Numbered from the stretch's first letter, positions 43,425 to 52,166 are shown. The stretch is DNA of 64,000 nt from Alkalibacter rhizosphaerae (GCF_017352215.1 NZ_CP071444.1:1054001-1118000); one strand, 5' to 3'. The notes: generated by a model not told the origin, from the letters alone. Translations and numbers: made by a program.

Positions 43425-43859
43425 TTATAGGAATATCGATAGTAAGAGCGCTGCAAAAAACACGGCAACAAAGAAAATAATCATAATGCACAGTGATTTT
43501 GAATAGCCTTTCGGCGTAATTTGGCTGTTTTTATCCATTTCCCTGATTATGGGAAACAATCTCCAAAAAAACGATAATATAGAGACGATCAAAGCGACCA
43601 CTGTCCACAGCTTTGTGGCTTCTCCACCCGTAAACAAAATCACTATTAAAAGCGCAAGAAAAATCAACTTGGTACCAGCCACCCAATTTACCAGATATCG
43701 AACAAATCTATGCATTTCAGGGTCCGCCTTAGATTTTTCCCATGCATTAAAGACTCCTACTCCGTTTGCTCTTTGTGAACCTGGAAAAAAATATAACGTT
43801 ATAACATTTGATACCTCAAGCACAGTGAACAGAAAAATCGCGATCATCAATATAGGCAT
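43425..43859 (-). CDS. Four-helix membrane protein
   Basis: 144 residues with four hydrophobic helices (about 1-22, 58-80, 84-102, 124-144) and a GTGAGG site upstream of the ATG. I know no family for it. It is the first gene of the strand set with the SDR and the desaturase-like gene (spacing 166 bases to the SDR), and could be an anchor or lipid-related partner. Confidence 0.6.
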   Translation of the reverse strand: MPILMIAIFLFTVLEVSNVITLYFFPGSQRANGVGVFNAWEKSKADPEMHRFVRYLVNWVAGTKLIFLALLIVILFTGGEATKLWTVVALIVSILSFFWRLFPIIREMDKNSQITPKGYSKSLCIMIIFFVAVFFAALLLSIFL

Positions 43860-43942
43860 GTTTTCAACCTCACTACAAATTTATTATTTGCTTCATCTTT
43901 GTCACTTCATCAATAGATGTTTTTTCACTTTATATTGCACCT

Positions 43943-43987
43943 ATTTGAAAACATTCTCAGGCATTCTTCGCCCTCAATTCGCTGTTG
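43943..43987. repeat. IS6-family relic, split by the TnpB element (left part)
   Basis: ATTTGAAAACATTCTC and CGCCCTCAATTCGCTGTTG match the start-codon region and leader of the IS6 copy at 61168-62021. The matching remainder continues at 45524-45597 on the other side of the TnpB element. Confidence 0.65.
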
Positions 43988-44126
43988 TTGAACTACCCCC
44001 GCTTAACCAAAGGTTTGAAGCGGGAGATTCCGATTCATGAAACCGGACATTCCTGTTCGCAAAGAGTTTGGGATTTAAGTTTCCCCCTGTCAGCCAGGGT
44101 CCCCTTATCCGATGGATCTTGATCGC
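43988..44126 (-). ncRNA. Omega-RNA (reRNA)-like right end of copy C
   Basis: 139 bases between the tnpB stop and the element end, with several inverted segments and a terminal hairpin (CCCGCTTAACCAAAGGTTTG then AAGCGGG). Near-identical in copy A. In characterised elements this region is the scaffold of the TnpB guide RNA; the guide here would begin with CAACAGCGAATTGAGGG from the flank. Confidence 0.5.
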
Positions 44127-45363
44127 TCAGGCAACCGTGATCCTTGCAGGGTGGTTCAAGCACCCATTATCCCTCCACCCGGCAACGGGCATGGGGACTA
44201 CATGTTTGTCATAGATCCTCAAGATGTTTAAGGATCCGTTGATGTCGCTGTTTACCAGTTGTTGATCCTGAGTCTGGAACAGTCCTCTTTGGATACGCCG
44301 GCTCTTGTTGTAGGAACCCTTTTCTACAGGCTCCAGGTCGTAGGCACTGACTCCGGAAGTATAGGCTTCCTTTACCAGTACCACTTCCATCCCCACCAGG
44401 GCTGCCTTGTACTTGATCATCTCCACCAGTCGCTGGACGGGGATCTGGACAAACCCCTTGATGGGAGAGTGTTGCTTGATTCCTTTGAGATCTCCCAGAA
44501 CGATGGTATGGCAACCATGACTCACAGCCAGATCCACCACCTTGCGGCTCACCTTGTGGAGGGCATCCTGGAGGTAGTTGTGCCGTTTCTGGTACAAGCG
44601 GCGGATCCTCTTGGTGGTCTGGTAATTGGCGGCACCTGTTTGCTTCATCTCCAGGCCGGTAAACCGTCGGATCTGCTGGTTGTAATAAGCGTTCTTTGCT
44701 TTCAAGGTCTTCCCGTTTATTAGGACTTGTTCCATGCTGCGCTGGAAGGTGATGGCGCACAGATTGTCCAGACCCAGGTCGATGCTCATCACATTGTTCC
44801 AGGATTCTGGCAGGACCTTTTCTTCCACCTTGTAGATGAAGCGAAGCACCCATCTTCTTTGCATCTTGTCCCAGGAAAAACATGCTTGCTGCATTTTATT
44901 GCCACCCAACTGCTGCAACACCCATGGTGGGAGTGTCACATCGAGACTTGGTAGACAGTGGGTTTTCTGCATAGCTTTGGACAGGGACAGTTTCAACACC
45001 CTTCCTTTCAGGCGGAGGGCAAAGTTGGTGAAGAGGACTTGGTTCTTGAAAGTTCCGCCCTTGTATCTTGGGGGATGGGGGGGACCCAGGTACTTGTGTG
45101 GGTTCTTGTTGTGATCCTCCCTGCTTCGAAAGCCAGTCCTGGTCTAAGAGCTTGAGGCACTGCTGGTAGGTATGGGAATGAAGATGATCCCGATGCCAGT
45201 TATCTTGCAGCTGCCTTTCCAGCTCCACGTAAGAGATCCACCCTTCCTCCCGACACTGGTAGTTGGCAATGTTGTAGAGTTTGGTGGTGTGGAAGGACAG
45301 TTCCTCCACGATTTGGAGCTGTGTGGTTGTTAATTTTGGGTAGTATTTCAAGGCAAGACGCAT
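44127..45363 (-). pseudogene. tnpB: tnpB, RNA-guided nuclease gene with a frameshift
   Basis: Two overlapping frames together give an about 412-residue TnpB: an N-terminal part from ATG at 45363 (RLALKYYPKLTTTQLQIVEE to LLDQDWLS) and a C-terminal part in another frame from about 45120 (HKYLGPPHPP, KGGTFKNQVLFTNFALRLKG onward to 44127). The shift lies near 45120-45145. RuvC motifs: VMSIDLGLDNL (first Asp) and SDINGSLNIL (last Asp); the middle motif reads IVLGDLKGIKQ with Gly where many TnpB proteins have Glu. No CxxC zinc finger pair is present. Either a pseudogene or a sequencing error. Confidence 0.75.
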
Positions 45364-45523
45364 GAGGAACCTCCTGTTCGAAAGGGAACGTATGTTCTAA
45401 TTATGCTTCTCCAATAGCAGGATGTCCACTACTTAGAATGATATTTACAGATTATTTATAGTATGCAAAAACCAGGCAATTCATCACCCGGTTATAGAAC
45501 GGGGTGTATTCTTGCCTAAGTTG

Positions 45524-45597
45524 ATAAATTAATTCTATCAAATATTTCAAGAATTGAATATGTGGATTTTCTGTTCAGATATTTTTGCAAAGGAACC
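45524..45597. repeat. IS6-family relic (right part)
   Basis: ATAAATTAATTCTATCAAAT and TATGTGGATTTTCTGTTCAG to TTTTTGCAAAGGAACC match the outer end of the IS6 copy that ends at 62021. The terminal inverted repeat is degraded (GCAAAGGAACC against GCACCAGAACC). Confidence 0.65.
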
Positions 45598-45640
45598 AAC
45601 GTATTGAGGGGGCTAAGTTTGTATGGTTTATGCCCCCTGT
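45598..45640. repeat. GTATTGAGGGGG hairpin repeat, copy 1
   Basis: AACGTATTGAGGGGGCTAAG, then TTTGTATGGTTTATGCCCCC. The same block occurs at 49582-49620. Stem GGGGGC/GCCCCC. It abuts the end of an IS6 relic here. Confidence 0.55.
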
Positions 45641-45664
45641 TATTTTCAACTTTCTTGATATGCA

Positions 45665-46579
45665 TTATCGCAACAAACTCAAATATTGTGAAAGCCTATC
45701 TTTCACGTATTCTCCAATCATATTCACCATCGGAGATGCATCGTTATCCCGATAATAGCTATCAAAACAAGAGTAATATTTTCTTCGATCAGCAAACTTC
45801 ACATCGATAGGCGGATATCCCGCCTGCATGAGCATGAGATTCAATATTAACCGGCCAGCACGCCCATTCCCGTCAACAAAAGGATGAATTCCCTCAAAAA
45901 TCAGATGGAATAAAGCTGCAGTATGTATGATATGCCGGTTTTCACTGGATAACTCCGCGATCAACCGCTCCATTTGAACTGGAACAAGATATGGTTGCGG
46001 AGGTTCATGGTGCGCACCCATAATCTTCACCGGTATTCTCCTATAGACACCCTTATCTTCTGGTCTGTCAATCAAAACAAGTGCGTGAATTTCACGTAAT
46101 ATCCGTTCCGAAATAGGAACATTTCCACTGACAAGGGTAACAACATAACGAAATGCGTCGCGATGCCCCACTGCTTCAAGATGGTCTTTAAGCGGTTTTT
46201 GATCAATTGTCACACCCTCCAAGGCTAGTGCCGTTTCCCGAAGTGTAAGGGTATTACCCTCAATGGCGTTTGAGTTGTATGTAAATTCCACTAAGAATTC
46301 GTCCTGCAAACGCTTTAATTCTCCGCTTGTCAATGGACGTCGTCGGTCTATTTCTGCCTTCATCTCATCGATAGTCTCAAAGAGTGCGGCGTATTGTTTT
46401 GGAATCTCCTTGCCGCGGAGACTGCGTCCATCGATTGGCTTTAATGAATCCTCCGGAATGAGGTAGGATCGTCCGTCTCTGATAACCCCCTTAATCCGCC
46501 CCTCCTTACAAAGTACACGAACACGGCGATCGGATAGTCCCCATCGCTCCGCAGCCTGTTTTACTGTAATATATTCCAC
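45665..46579 (-). CDS. Fic-domain protein with N-terminal DNA-binding motif
   Basis: About 304 residues. N-terminal MerR/excisionase-like helix-turn-helix (VKQAAERWGLSDRRVRVLCK), then the class II inhibitory helix YNSNAIEGNTL with (S/T)xxxE(G/N), and the Fic core HPFVDGNGRAGRLILNLMLM (HPFxxGNGRxxR) near residue 225. The complete motif predicts AMP transferase activity held back by the inhibitory Glu. GTG at 46579 has GGAGG at normal spacing; GTG at 46588 is too close to it. Target unknown; regulators and filamentation-type toxins are possible. Confidence 0.88.
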   Translation of the reverse strand: MEYITVKQAAERWGLSDRRVRVLCKEGRIKGVIRDGRSYLIPEDSLKPIDGRSLRGKEIPKQYAALFETIDEMKAEIDRRRPLTSGELKRLQDEFLVEFTYNSNAIEGNTLTLRETALALEGVTIDQKPLKDHLEAVGHRDAFRYVVTLVSGNVPISERILREIHALVLIDRPEDKGVYRRIPVKIMGAHHEPPQPYLVPVQMERLIAELSSENRHIIHTAALFHLIFEGIHPFVDGNGRAGRLILNLMLMQAGYPPIDVKFADRRKYYSCFDSYYRDNDASPMVNMIGEYVKDRLSQYLSLLR

Positions 46580-46729
46580 ATTTTTCACCTCCGTTACTCT
46601 TTCAGTATACTGCGCATTCGGAATAATATCAACTTATAATCTAACATTTACAATCGTATCATTCCTTTTAATCGAGGAGATTTTTACTAGTGAATTGAAC
46701 CGCAGAGGAAAAGCGATACTCTGTTTTGA

Positions 46730-46763
46730 GGTTCTGGTGCAAAAACTTCAAATACACAGAAGT
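46730..46763. repeat. Solo IS6-family end
   Basis: GGTTCTGGTGCAAAAACTTC followed by AAATACACAGAA matches the left ends of the IS6 copies at 48628 and 61168. No transposase remains. The rest of the 46580-46848 gap shows nothing else. Confidence 0.65.
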
Positions 46764-46848
46764 CAGTCATTATTGGATGGGACAGCAAAGATGAAATCAA
46801 ATTTTCATCCGCTTTACTGTATTGCTTAATTTCCATTCATTTCACCGT

Positions 46849-47775
46849 CTATTTTATCCTTTTCCTGAAATCAGCAAGCAAGAAAACGGCATCAAACATT
46901 TCATCCGAACACAAGTCGAAAACTATGGGAAAATATTTCAGTTTTCCCATTTGTTGCACGCCCGATATCATTCGCTTCACCTCATTGTCAAGAGGAAGAC
47001 TTAATACATCTACACGGGCTTTTTCGGGAACATAGATAGTCACCTTGAAAAAACTGTTCCAAATCGATAACCAAAAAACAGTTGTTTCATTTTGACCGCC
47101 TCGAACGCCTGTCCACTTATAAATTCCCTTTGCCAGCCACGCCTTACCGTCGATGTAGTAACGCCATTCCAACTGAATATCGTGGCATGCAAGTTCGTTG
47201 ATAAACTTTATATAGGCGTTGTTCGATTCACCAAGTGCCTTTGAAATAACGTCACTCGACGGTTGAATATCAGGGTTTCTGAGCATTTGTTCCTTAGTTG
47301 ATCTTATAACTTCAGTTTCCGATTTTTTATTATCCATTTCCCACCGATATTTTTTGTTTATAACAAGCGTATCAATATTACAATTTAGACATAGTCCGTT
47401 ATGGCAGCAAATAGTCCCTCCACACCCTGTACAACGCCATTTATCACGTTCCTTCTTCAAGAATTCTTCCATGCCAAATTCCTTGATGTCGTTGAGGTTT
47501 TCTATCATGCTCATATGGTATTTTGTACGGTAGCGCTTATCCAATGCCTTCAATCTCTTACAAGGGAATATTTCGCATTCAAAACAAAAACGAACGCTTC
47601 CTTTTGCCAACAATTCACACGCATCTCTCATATGCGTGCAGTTTTCTCCCCGCGGAATGCATCCCGGGCAATATTTTTTATGAAACCCTCGTTTGTTGAA
47701 ATCATTTTCTTTAAACTGATAAGCGATACATAAAGCGCAGTTCATCCCGCAAGGGGCGATCAATTTTTCATCCAT
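46849..47775 (-). CDS. DUF3795 + DUF3788 fusion protein
   Basis: 308 residues in two parts. N-terminal Cys-rich part (about 1-130) with APCGMNCALCIAYQ, YCPGCIPRGENCTH, CFECEIFPCKRLK and CTGCGGTICCHNGLCLNC, a DUF3795-type metal-binding region. C-terminal part (about 150-308) with WRYYIDGKAWLAKGIYKW and FKVTIYVPEKA, typical of DUF3788. Both domains are uncharacterised. GAGGTG site before the ATG. Adjacent to a helical-repeat protein on the same strand. Confidence 0.75.
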   Translation of the reverse strand: MDEKLIAPCGMNCALCIAYQFKENDFNKRGFHKKYCPGCIPRGENCTHMRDACELLAKGSVRFCFECEIFPCKRLKALDKRYRTKYHMSMIENLNDIKEFGMEEFLKKERDKWRCTGCGGTICCHNGLCLNCNIDTLVINKKYRWEMDNKKSETEVIRSTKEQMLRNPDIQPSSDVISKALGESNNAYIKFINELACHDIQLEWRYYIDGKAWLAKGIYKWTGVRGGQNETTVFWLSIWNSFFKVTIYVPEKARVDVLSLPLDNEVKRMISGVQQMGKLKYFPIVFDLCSDEMFDAVFLLADFRKRIK

Positions 47776-47845
47776 AGATACACCTCTTCATTTAACACAC
47801 ATATATCCTGTTCTTTCAATCTCAGAAACACCTGAATTCAATGGA

Positions 47846-48505
47846 TTATATTCTTTTGCCTGAATGGTTTCTCAAAAATTTCTCAGCGTTTTTTGCCACC
47901 GATTTTCGTCGACAACCTAGCTGTTCTTCTGCGAATTTAATCATCGCAGCTTGATTCCCCGAGCAATCAAAATAATGTTCAAAACATTCCAGCACCTTCC
48001 CACGCACTATGTAATTGCACTCGGGAGAAGGTTCGCCTTTATTAATATAAATAATATTTGGTACTTCTAGTAATCTCCTGGTGATATCACTTTCCAGTTC
48101 AGGCTTGGCAAGTACAATTTTCCATGCATTGCCAACAACATTAGCTGCCGTAATCATCTGTGGATCATGAATCAATGCAAAGTAGTCCTGGTAGATTGTC
48201 CTAAACTTATCTTCATAGTCTACCGCTGCGAGATTAGACAGAGTTAGGATTCCGTCCCATTTGATGAAACTGTTATTGTGATGGGTCCACTTGACAATAT
48301 CTTCAAAGTAGGGGTAGATGAGTTCCGGCCTTTGCTCACTCACCCTACGAATGATTTTTGAACACGTATATTTGATACTTGATGATTCTGTTACGACAAT
48401 CTCAAAAAAGGAAATTAAGATTGTTGTATTTTCAATTGCTTCAACGATTAACAGATTCAAGTCCGGTTTTGCTTTTAAACGATTTATTAGTATTTCTTTA
48501 TCCAA
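47846..48505 (-). CDS. HEAT/ARM-like helical-repeat protein
   Basis: About 219 residues of regular amphipathic helices: IKYTCSKIIRRVSEQRPELI, YFEDIVKWTHHNNSFIKWDG, ILTLSNLAAVDYEDKF, MITAANVVGNAWKIVLAKPE. The pattern is of HEAT-like repeats; the end (EEQLGCRRKSVAKNAEKFLR) is basic. TTG at 48505 follows GGTGGGAG. A HEAT-like adaptor of unknown partner. Confidence 0.65.
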   Translation of the reverse strand: MDKEILINRLKAKPDLNLLIVEAIENTTILISFFEIVVTESSSIKYTCSKIIRRVSEQRPELIYPYFEDIVKWTHHNNSFIKWDGILTLSNLAAVDYEDKFRTIYQDYFALIHDPQMITAANVVGNAWKIVLAKPELESDITRRLLEVPNIIYINKGEPSPECNYIVRGKVLECFEHYFDCSGNQAAMIKFAEEQLGCRRKSVAKNAEKFLRNHSGKRI

Positions 48506-48627
48506 AATACTCCCACCTTTCAAATTATTTGTTCAAGCTCATACCATCAAATTTACTGTAGAGTTTAAGTCTGGCTTGACGGTAGATGTTAGTGAATAGG
48601 CTTGAAAATGAACGAGGCGCTCTACAG

Positions 48628-49472
48628 GGTTCCGGTGCAAAAATTTCAACTGCACAGAACTCAACCCTTATTTCTTGAATCCTTATGCCCCTATCCCAAG
48701 CACTTCATTTATCACGCTCACTTCAGAGTGGACACATTGAATTCCTTCAACCTGTCCTTTTCGAATCATGTGCATTATTTCAATTCCACAAATGGTCTTC
48801 AATGCACTTTCATAACTATGAAAACCAAGCATCGGATTGATCTTCTTTTTTATGAACCGATGATCCTGCTCTATAATATTATTCAAATATTTTGTCATCC
48901 GGTATTGCGTTTTACAACTCAAACTTCCATAATAGATCTCTTCAAGAATAGCGATTTCTGTCGCTCCATATTTGTCCGTTGTAATGACTCTTCGCTGCTG
49001 ATTGTGAGGAGCTTTTACCGATTTCTTGAAGAACTTTCTTGCGGCATTCTTGTCACGATTCTCTGAAACATAGAAGTCTACCGTGTTCCCATCCGAATCC
49101 ACGGCCCGGTACAGATATGCATTCTTTCCCTTAATCTTCAAATATGTTTCGTCCATTCGCCAGGAATCTTTTGTTTTCTTGACTCTATTGCGGATTCTTT
49201 CATCAAGGATTGGGGAATATTGATGGACCCATCTCATGATTGTGGTATGAGTTACTTTCAAACCTCTTTCCGCCATCATTTCTACCAGCATCCTATAACT
49301 CAGAGGATATTCCAGATACCACCTGATACATAAGACAATAATCCCTGATTCATAATGCTTCCATTTAAAAAGATTTTCCGTCATTTTTCGCCCTCGATTC
49401 ATCCTTAATACTTGGATTTTATCAAAGATCGAGAAAGTTGGAAAAGGGATTGATGTTTTTTGCACTAGAACC
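48628..49472 (-). mobile_element. IS6-family insertion sequence, copy 1
   Basis: 845 bp bounded by inverted repeats GGTTCCGGTGCAAAAA (left) and, reverse-complemented, GGTTCTAGTGCAAAAA (right). No target duplication is seen, which is common for IS6 elements after recombination. One transposase gene inside. Confidence 0.85.
48683..49384 (-). CDS. IS6-family transposase, copy 1
   Basis: About 233 residues from ATG at 49384. HTH region YRMLVEMMAERGLKVTHTTI, then DDE residues in WRMDETYLKI, VITTDKYGAT and NIIEQDHRF. Length and motifs match IS6 (IS26/IS240-like) transposases. Closely related to, but not the same as, the copy at 61223-61924. Confidence 0.9.
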   Translation of the reverse strand: MTENLFKWKHYESGIIVLCIRWYLEYPLSYRMLVEMMAERGLKVTHTTIMRWVHQYSPILDERIRNRVKKTKDSWRMDETYLKIKGKNAYLYRAVDSDGNTVDFYVSENRDKNAARKFFKKSVKAPHNQQRRVITTDKYGATEIAILEEIYYGSLSCKTQYRMTKYLNNIIEQDHRFIKKKINPMLGFHSYESALKTICGIEIMHMIRKGQVEGIQCVHSEVSVINEVLGIGA

Positions 49473-49512
49473 GAAACACTGATACCACAACGTTTCCAAG
49501 GATTCTATACAC

Positions 49513-49575
49513 CTATTTTCTCGCCAGCAGAGCAACAGTCTCAACATGGGTCATCACATTAGTTTTATACAATAT
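49513..49575 (-). pseudogene. rlmD-3'-end-like relic
   Basis: On the minus strand this reads LYKTNVMTHVETVALLARK and a stop, the typical C-terminus of the 23S rRNA (uracil-5-)-methyltransferase RlmD/RumA. The rest of the gene is absent; the IS6 copy lies beyond its 3' side and a hairpin with an IS256 element on the other. A related relic lies at 35528-35640. Confidence 0.6.
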
Positions 49576-49581
49576 AGCAAA

Positions 49582-49626
49582 ACGTATTGAAGGGGGTAAG
49601 TTGGTTTGGTTTACCCCCCTTTTTTA
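49582..49626 (+). terminator. Terminator-like hairpin, GTATTGAAGGGGG repeat copy 2
   Basis: AGGGGGTAA pairs with TTTACCCCCCT around TTGGTTTGG and is followed by TTTTTT. The block resembles 45598-45640. It lies just upstream of the IS256 element and would stop transcription entering it. Confidence 0.65.
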
Positions 49627-49634
49627 AATTGCTT

Positions 49635-50984
49635 GGGGGAGTGTAAAATAAATTGTGCTTTTAGCTAATCCAACTATAATAACATTAAGGAGTTGTTGGA
49701 AATGGCTAAGAGCAAAAATCCAAGAATTATGTCCCAGGATCAAGTAAGGCAGTTTATCAAAGAAAACGAGATTCAATCCGTGGAGGATATCCAAAACGTC
49801 CTCAAAGACATGTTTGCAGAAACGCTGCAAGGCATGCTGGAAGGGGAAATGGATACTCATCTCGGGTACCAGAAACACGAAGATGCCAAAAAAGAAACTG
49901 CAAATCGTCGAAATGGACATAGTTCCAAATCAGTCCGCAGCGATTATGGCGAAGTGAGTCTGGACATTCCACGGGATCGAGAGAGTGAATTCGAACCTGT
50001 AATCGTCAAGAAAGGCCAAAGAAACGTGACCGGCATCGAAGATCAAGTCATAGCCTTGTACGCCAAAGGGGTCAGCACAAGAGACATTCAAGCTCATTTG
50101 GAGCAGCTCTATGGGATTGAGGTTTCCCCTACCTTGATATCCAACATTACAAACAAAATTATGCCTACCATAAAGGAATGGCAAAACCGCCCTCTTATGA
50201 GGACTTATGCCATGGTTTTCTTGGATGCCATTCATTATAAAGTCAAACAAGATGGTATGATTGTCAATAAAGCGGCCTATATGGTCATCGGCATCGACAT
50301 GGATGGACAGAAGGATGTCCTGGGCATGTGGATTGGCGAAAACGAAACCTCCAAGTTCTGGCTGGTAGTACTCAACGAACTGAAAAACCGGGGTGTGGAG
50401 GATATTCTTATTGTCAGCGTCGATAATCTAAAAGGTTTTAACGAAGCAATCGCTGCCTGCTATCCGCAAGCAGAAATCCAAAAATGCATCGTTCACCAGA
50501 TTCGCAACAGTGTTCGATACGTCAACTATAAGGATCTACGAAAAGTTACAGCTGATTTAAAACCAATCTATCAAGCACCCAGTGAGGAAGCAGGATTGGA
50601 GGCACTCAATGAATTTGAAGCCATTTGGGGGAGCAAATACCCTCTTATTGTGAGTTCCTGGCGAAATAACTGGGCGGAACTGGCAACCTTCTTTAAATAC
50701 CCGCCACAGATCAGAAAGATCATCTATACTACAAATATCATAGAAAGCTACCATCGTCAATTACGTAAAGTGACCAAAGGGAAAGCTATCTTTCCCACAG
50801 ATGATGCCTTGATGAAAATGCTGTATTTAGTAACGCAGGATGTCATGAAAAAATGGACTGGACGAGTGCACAACTGGGGGCAAATCCTCCTGCAGCTGTC
50901 CGTATTCTTTCCGGAACGGGTCAAAAGTTATCTGCCGTAAAAGGGATCACTAGCTAAAAGCACAAAATTATTGACAGACCCCCC
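49635..50984 (+). mobile_element. IS256-family insertion sequence
   Basis: About 1350 bp. The ends share an inverted repeat with GGGGG...GTG/CTGT..AATA.ATTTTGTGCTTTTAGCTA; left GTGCTTTTAGCTA at 49655 and right TAGCTAAAAGCAC at 50951. Exact ends are estimated to a few bases. One intact transposase gene. Confidence 0.82.
49702..50940 (+). CDS. IS256-family mutator-type transposase
   Basis: About 412 residues from ATG at 49702 (AAGGAG upstream). Family pattern EGEMDTHLGYQKHE, RRNGHSSKSVRSDYGEVSLD, and DDE residues in VFLDAIHYKV, IVSVDNLKGF and TTNIIESYHR. Intact, so the element may still move. Confidence 0.93.
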   Translation: MAKSKNPRIMSQDQVRQFIKENEIQSVEDIQNVLKDMFAETLQGMLEGEMDTHLGYQKHEDAKKETANRRNGHSSKSVRSDYGEVSLDIPRDRESEFEPVIVKKGQRNVTGIEDQVIALYAKGVSTRDIQAHLEQLYGIEVSPTLISNITNKIMPTIKEWQNRPLMRTYAMVFLDAIHYKVKQDGMIVNKAAYMVIGIDMDGQKDVLGMWIGENETSKFWLVVLNELKNRGVEDILIVSVDNLKGFNEAIAACYPQAEIQKCIVHQIRNSVRYVNYKDLRKVTADLKPIYQAPSEEAGLEALNEFEAIWGSKYPLIVSSWRNNWAELATFFKYPPQIRKIIYTTNIIESYHRQLRKVTKGKAIFPTDDALMKMLYLVTQDVMKKWTGRVHNWGQILLQLSVFFPERVKSYLP

Positions 50985-51145
50985 TGATGAATTTTGTTAT
51001 TACACGTTTGCGATTGTTCAACATCTCACTTATTTCTTCGAATTTTAAATAACAATTAGACTAGCGGCATGGAACATAACCATCCCCTACTCCATGTCTG
51101 TTTCTGTCCTCAAGACTTTCTGGAAAGTTAATTGTTTTTTCAGAT

Positions 51146-51892
51146 TTATTTCCTTTCTTCTTTTTCTTCCTTTGGATCGGTTACGTGCACTAAATCAAAA
51201 TGGAACAGTTGATCACTTTCAAAATGTATTTTGATTTCTTGGCTATATTTTGTTCCTATGATATCAAAGTAAATTAATCTAAAAACAAAATACTTTTCAC
51301 TTGATTTTAGACTGTTCAACAAAACAATGCACATAACTGCAGCATTTTCTCTTGAAACAACCGGAAAACTTAGCATGTTGCTTTCGAGTTGTGTCCCATT
51401 CTTATCTAGAACTATTAATTCACATGTTACATTTACTGCATTTCCAACCCCACCATTTATAAGGTGAACATACGTAGTTACTTGGCCTTGAATTCCGAGA
51501 CTCTTCCCAACTTTCACCTCTTGTCTAACAACACTTGGATATTGGTTGCTAAATTTTGTTGGATTAATTATATTGTTCACTAATAAATATGGCTTTACAC
51601 TGTTTTTGTTATTCTGCCTAACAACTAAACCGTTATGCTCTATCGTAACTCTTACACCAAACAAAGTAAGCGCACCTGCAATAACGCTTCCATAAAATCC
51701 TATCCAGGCAACCTGCGATCCTGCTAAAATACTTTGTGTCCACGGGAAATTAGTAGAAACAATAAAGCTTGTAATTAGTCCTATGGACAGTAGTCCTATA
51801 ATCACAATGAAAAGTCCTATAATAGGAATTTTTATTGCTATTTCAACAATCTTATCCATCCAGCTATCAACTTTTTTGCCTAAATTCTTCAT
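51146..51892 (-). CDS. Two-helix membrane protein of unknown function
   Basis: 248 residues. Two transmembrane helices (PIIGLFIVIIGLLSIGLITS at about 24-43, and WIGFYGSVIAGALTLFGV at about 63-80) followed by a beta-rich cytoplasmic domain of about 160 residues (VTYVHLINGGVGNAVNVTCE, an immunoglobulin-like pattern). Family not recognised. AT-rich, and in a run of hypothetical genes next to mobile elements. Confidence 0.65.
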   Translation of the reverse strand: MKNLGKKVDSWMDKIVEIAIKIPIIGLFIVIIGLLSIGLITSFIVSTNFPWTQSILAGSQVAWIGFYGSVIAGALTLFGVRVTIEHNGLVVRQNNKNSVKPYLLVNNIINPTKFSNQYPSVVRQEVKVGKSLGIQGQVTTYVHLINGGVGNAVNVTCELIVLDKNGTQLESNMLSFPVVSRENAAVMCIVLLNSLKSSEKYFVFRLIYFDIIGTKYSQEIKIHFESDQLFHFDLVHVTDPKEEKEERK

Positions 51893-52166
51893 AAGATGCG
51901 CCCCCGTCTTGCCTTTATATTGTTATTCTTCAAGTTATATAAAAGGTTATATAAAAATCAAATCATGCTCATTCAAATATTCTTCAAACTCTTTCATCAC
52001 TTCTTCAGGGCACCTTCTCTTATATGCCAATTATCAATCTACATGATGAAAAATGGACTATCCAAAAAAAATTGGTTTTAACTTCAAATAATTCGGTCCC
52101 TTCAATCATATAATCTAGCTTAAACCGTCAAAATTCTAATGTCCCCCGAGATTGCTCTAATATTTC

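Larger units (their letters stand above)
43988..45523 (-). mobile_element. IS200/IS605-type TnpB-only element (copy C)
   Basis: 1536 bp. The right end begins at TTGAAC (TTCAA on the element strand, a usual IS605 right cleavage site), the left end is GCCTAAGTTG, followed by ATAAA (TTTAT on the element strand, the likely target-adjacent motif). It sits inside an IS6 relic whose two halves flank it without duplication, as expected for this family. There is no tnpA, so it would need a transposase in trans. Confidence 0.8.

Noticed and set aside
49582-49626. Riboswitch upstream of the IS256 transposase
   Set aside because: It is a simple stem followed by a T run; a terminator explains it fully.
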